Assembly: GCA_035634055.1 (NCBI GenBank)
Contig: DASQDR010000050.1
Span: 1 to 44,776, forward strand
From: JAICTV01 sp035634055
GTDB taxonomy: Bacteria; Planctomycetota; Phycisphaerae; Tepidisphaerales; Tepidisphaeraceae
Direction of reading: 5' to 3'
Length of the DNA: 44,776 nucleotides
Shown: positions 44,296 to 44,776 of the stretch, piece after piece
Position numbering within the stretch: the first letter of the stretch is position 1
Layout: every line of letters starts with the position of its first letter
The notes under the pieces: generated by a model
Told to the model about the DNA's origin: nothing
Seen by the model: the letters and a program-made list of their open reading frames with translations, nothing else
Database searches by the model: none
Made by a program: the position numbers and the translations under genes

Positions 44296-44776
44296 GTCGC
44301 GTACTTGTCCACTTCTCCTGCGGCGCGGCATCCGCCGTCGCGTTGAAGGTCGCGGTGCTGAAGTACGGCGCCGAGGCCGAGGTCGAGGCTATCTACTGCG
44401 CTGGCGTCGAGCGCGACGAGCATCCCGACAACGCCCGCTTCCTCGCCGACGTTGAGCGGTGGGTGGGGCGGCCGGTGAAAAAGCTGTACCACCCGAAGTA
44501 CAGCGGCGTGGACGACGTGTTCCTCGCCACGCGGTTCGTCGTGGGGCCGCGCGGGGCTGCGTGCACGCGCGTGCTGAAGCGAGAGGTGCGCGAGGCGTAC
44601 CAGCGCCCGGACGACCGGCACGTCCTGGGACTGACGGCCGACGAGGGCAAGCGCATCGCGGCGTTCGCAGCGCGGAACCCGGCCGTCGAATGCGTGTGGC
44701 TGTTGGCGGCAGCGGGCATCACCAAGGCCGACTGTTACCGCATCCTCACGGCCGCCGGGATCGAGCTGCCGGAGAT
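44292..44776 (+). CDS. phage-type PAPS reductase / adenine nucleotide alpha-hydrolase-like protein (partial)
   Basis: The gene begins at GTG 44292 with GGGAGG five nt upstream and runs off the window (161 codons seen). The product MSRVLVHFSCGAASAVALKV... matches phage phosphoadenosine phosphosulfate reductase-like proteins: EAIYCAGVERDEHPDNARF, then a downstream VGPRGAACTRVLKREVREAY. In the family the P-loop is SGGxxS; here SCGAAS has Cys for the first Gly. Such phage proteins are thought to act in DNA or nucleotide modification; the exact reaction is unknown. Coupled by overlap to the preceding ORF. Confidence 0.85.
   Translation, partial: MSRVLVHFSCGAASAVALKVAVLKYGAEAEVEAIYCAGVERDEHPDNARFLADVERWVGRPVKKLYHPKYSGVDDVFLATRFVVGPRGAACTRVLKREVREAYQRPDDRHVLGLTADEGKRIAAFAARNPAVECVWLLAAAGITKADCYRILTAAGIELPE

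Overview
The window is high-GC bacterial chromosome and most likely comes from a planctomycete, probably Phycisphaerae or a Tepidisphaera-like relative. Support comes from family content: a PSCyt1/DUF1549/DUF1553 cytochrome protein, a propeller-HEAT-cytochrome c 'membrane-bound dehydrogenase', a DUF1080/DUF4034-like protein, an RTX protein with an LEPR-XLL-like N-terminus, a HYExAFE-family protein, a PEP-CTERM remnant and a PPi-type phosphofructokinase. The taxonomic call is inference; no rRNA is present.

Layout. 1-0.9 kb: GC-rich non-coding DNA and a frameshifted coding remnant. 0.9-8.1 kb: xylose isomerase, a secreted dehydrogenase/cytochrome c, a small membrane protein and a secreted TPR-DUF1080 protein. 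8.2-11.4 kb: a minus-strand run of ABC ATPase, TPR-glycosyltransferase and YhcH-like protein, the last two overlapping by ATGA. 11.5-15.2 kb: membrane protein, broken PEP-CTERM gene with a good terminator, inorganic pyrophosphatase, UDP-sugar pyrophosphorylase, then a nested inverted repeat. 15.2-21.9 kb: the large PSCyt1/DUF1553 protein, lipoprotein, DUF1622 protein, RsmD, HYExAFE protein and TrpRS. 22-24.9 kb: three minus-strand membrane proteins and QueE. 25-30.7 kb: RTX protein, TonB-like protein, LOG-family protein and a zinc-ribbon/TPR protein. 31-36 kb: PPi-PFK, a 52-residue ORF with a strong ribosome binding site, a DCC/lipase-maturation-factor fusion and a DUF2007 protein. 36-43.7 kb: a divergent SelO-like protein, an LtaS/YejM-like sulfatase-fold transferase, an M42 peptidase, a GbsR/MarR-like regulator with a perfect palindrome in its promoter, a small hypothetical gene and a degenerate IspD-like protein. 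43.9 kb to the end: tRNA-Ile(GAT), then two phage-type genes (short GIY-YIG-like ORF, PAPS-reductase-like ORF running off the end), suggesting the edge of an integrated element.

No single new multi-gene defence or biosynthetic system is evident. The strongest unexplained signals are (1) a set of intergenic palindromes built from short repeated words (CACGAATGGA, CACGAAGG, GTGACCA), one of which appears to have replaced the stop of a gene, and (2) a recurrent TANNNT box 7-11 nt before start codons that lack a Shine-Dalgarno sequence, suggesting leaderless transcripts beside normal SD-led genes. The operator-like palindrome of the GbsR-type gene and the tRNA-Ile island edge are the next most testable observations.
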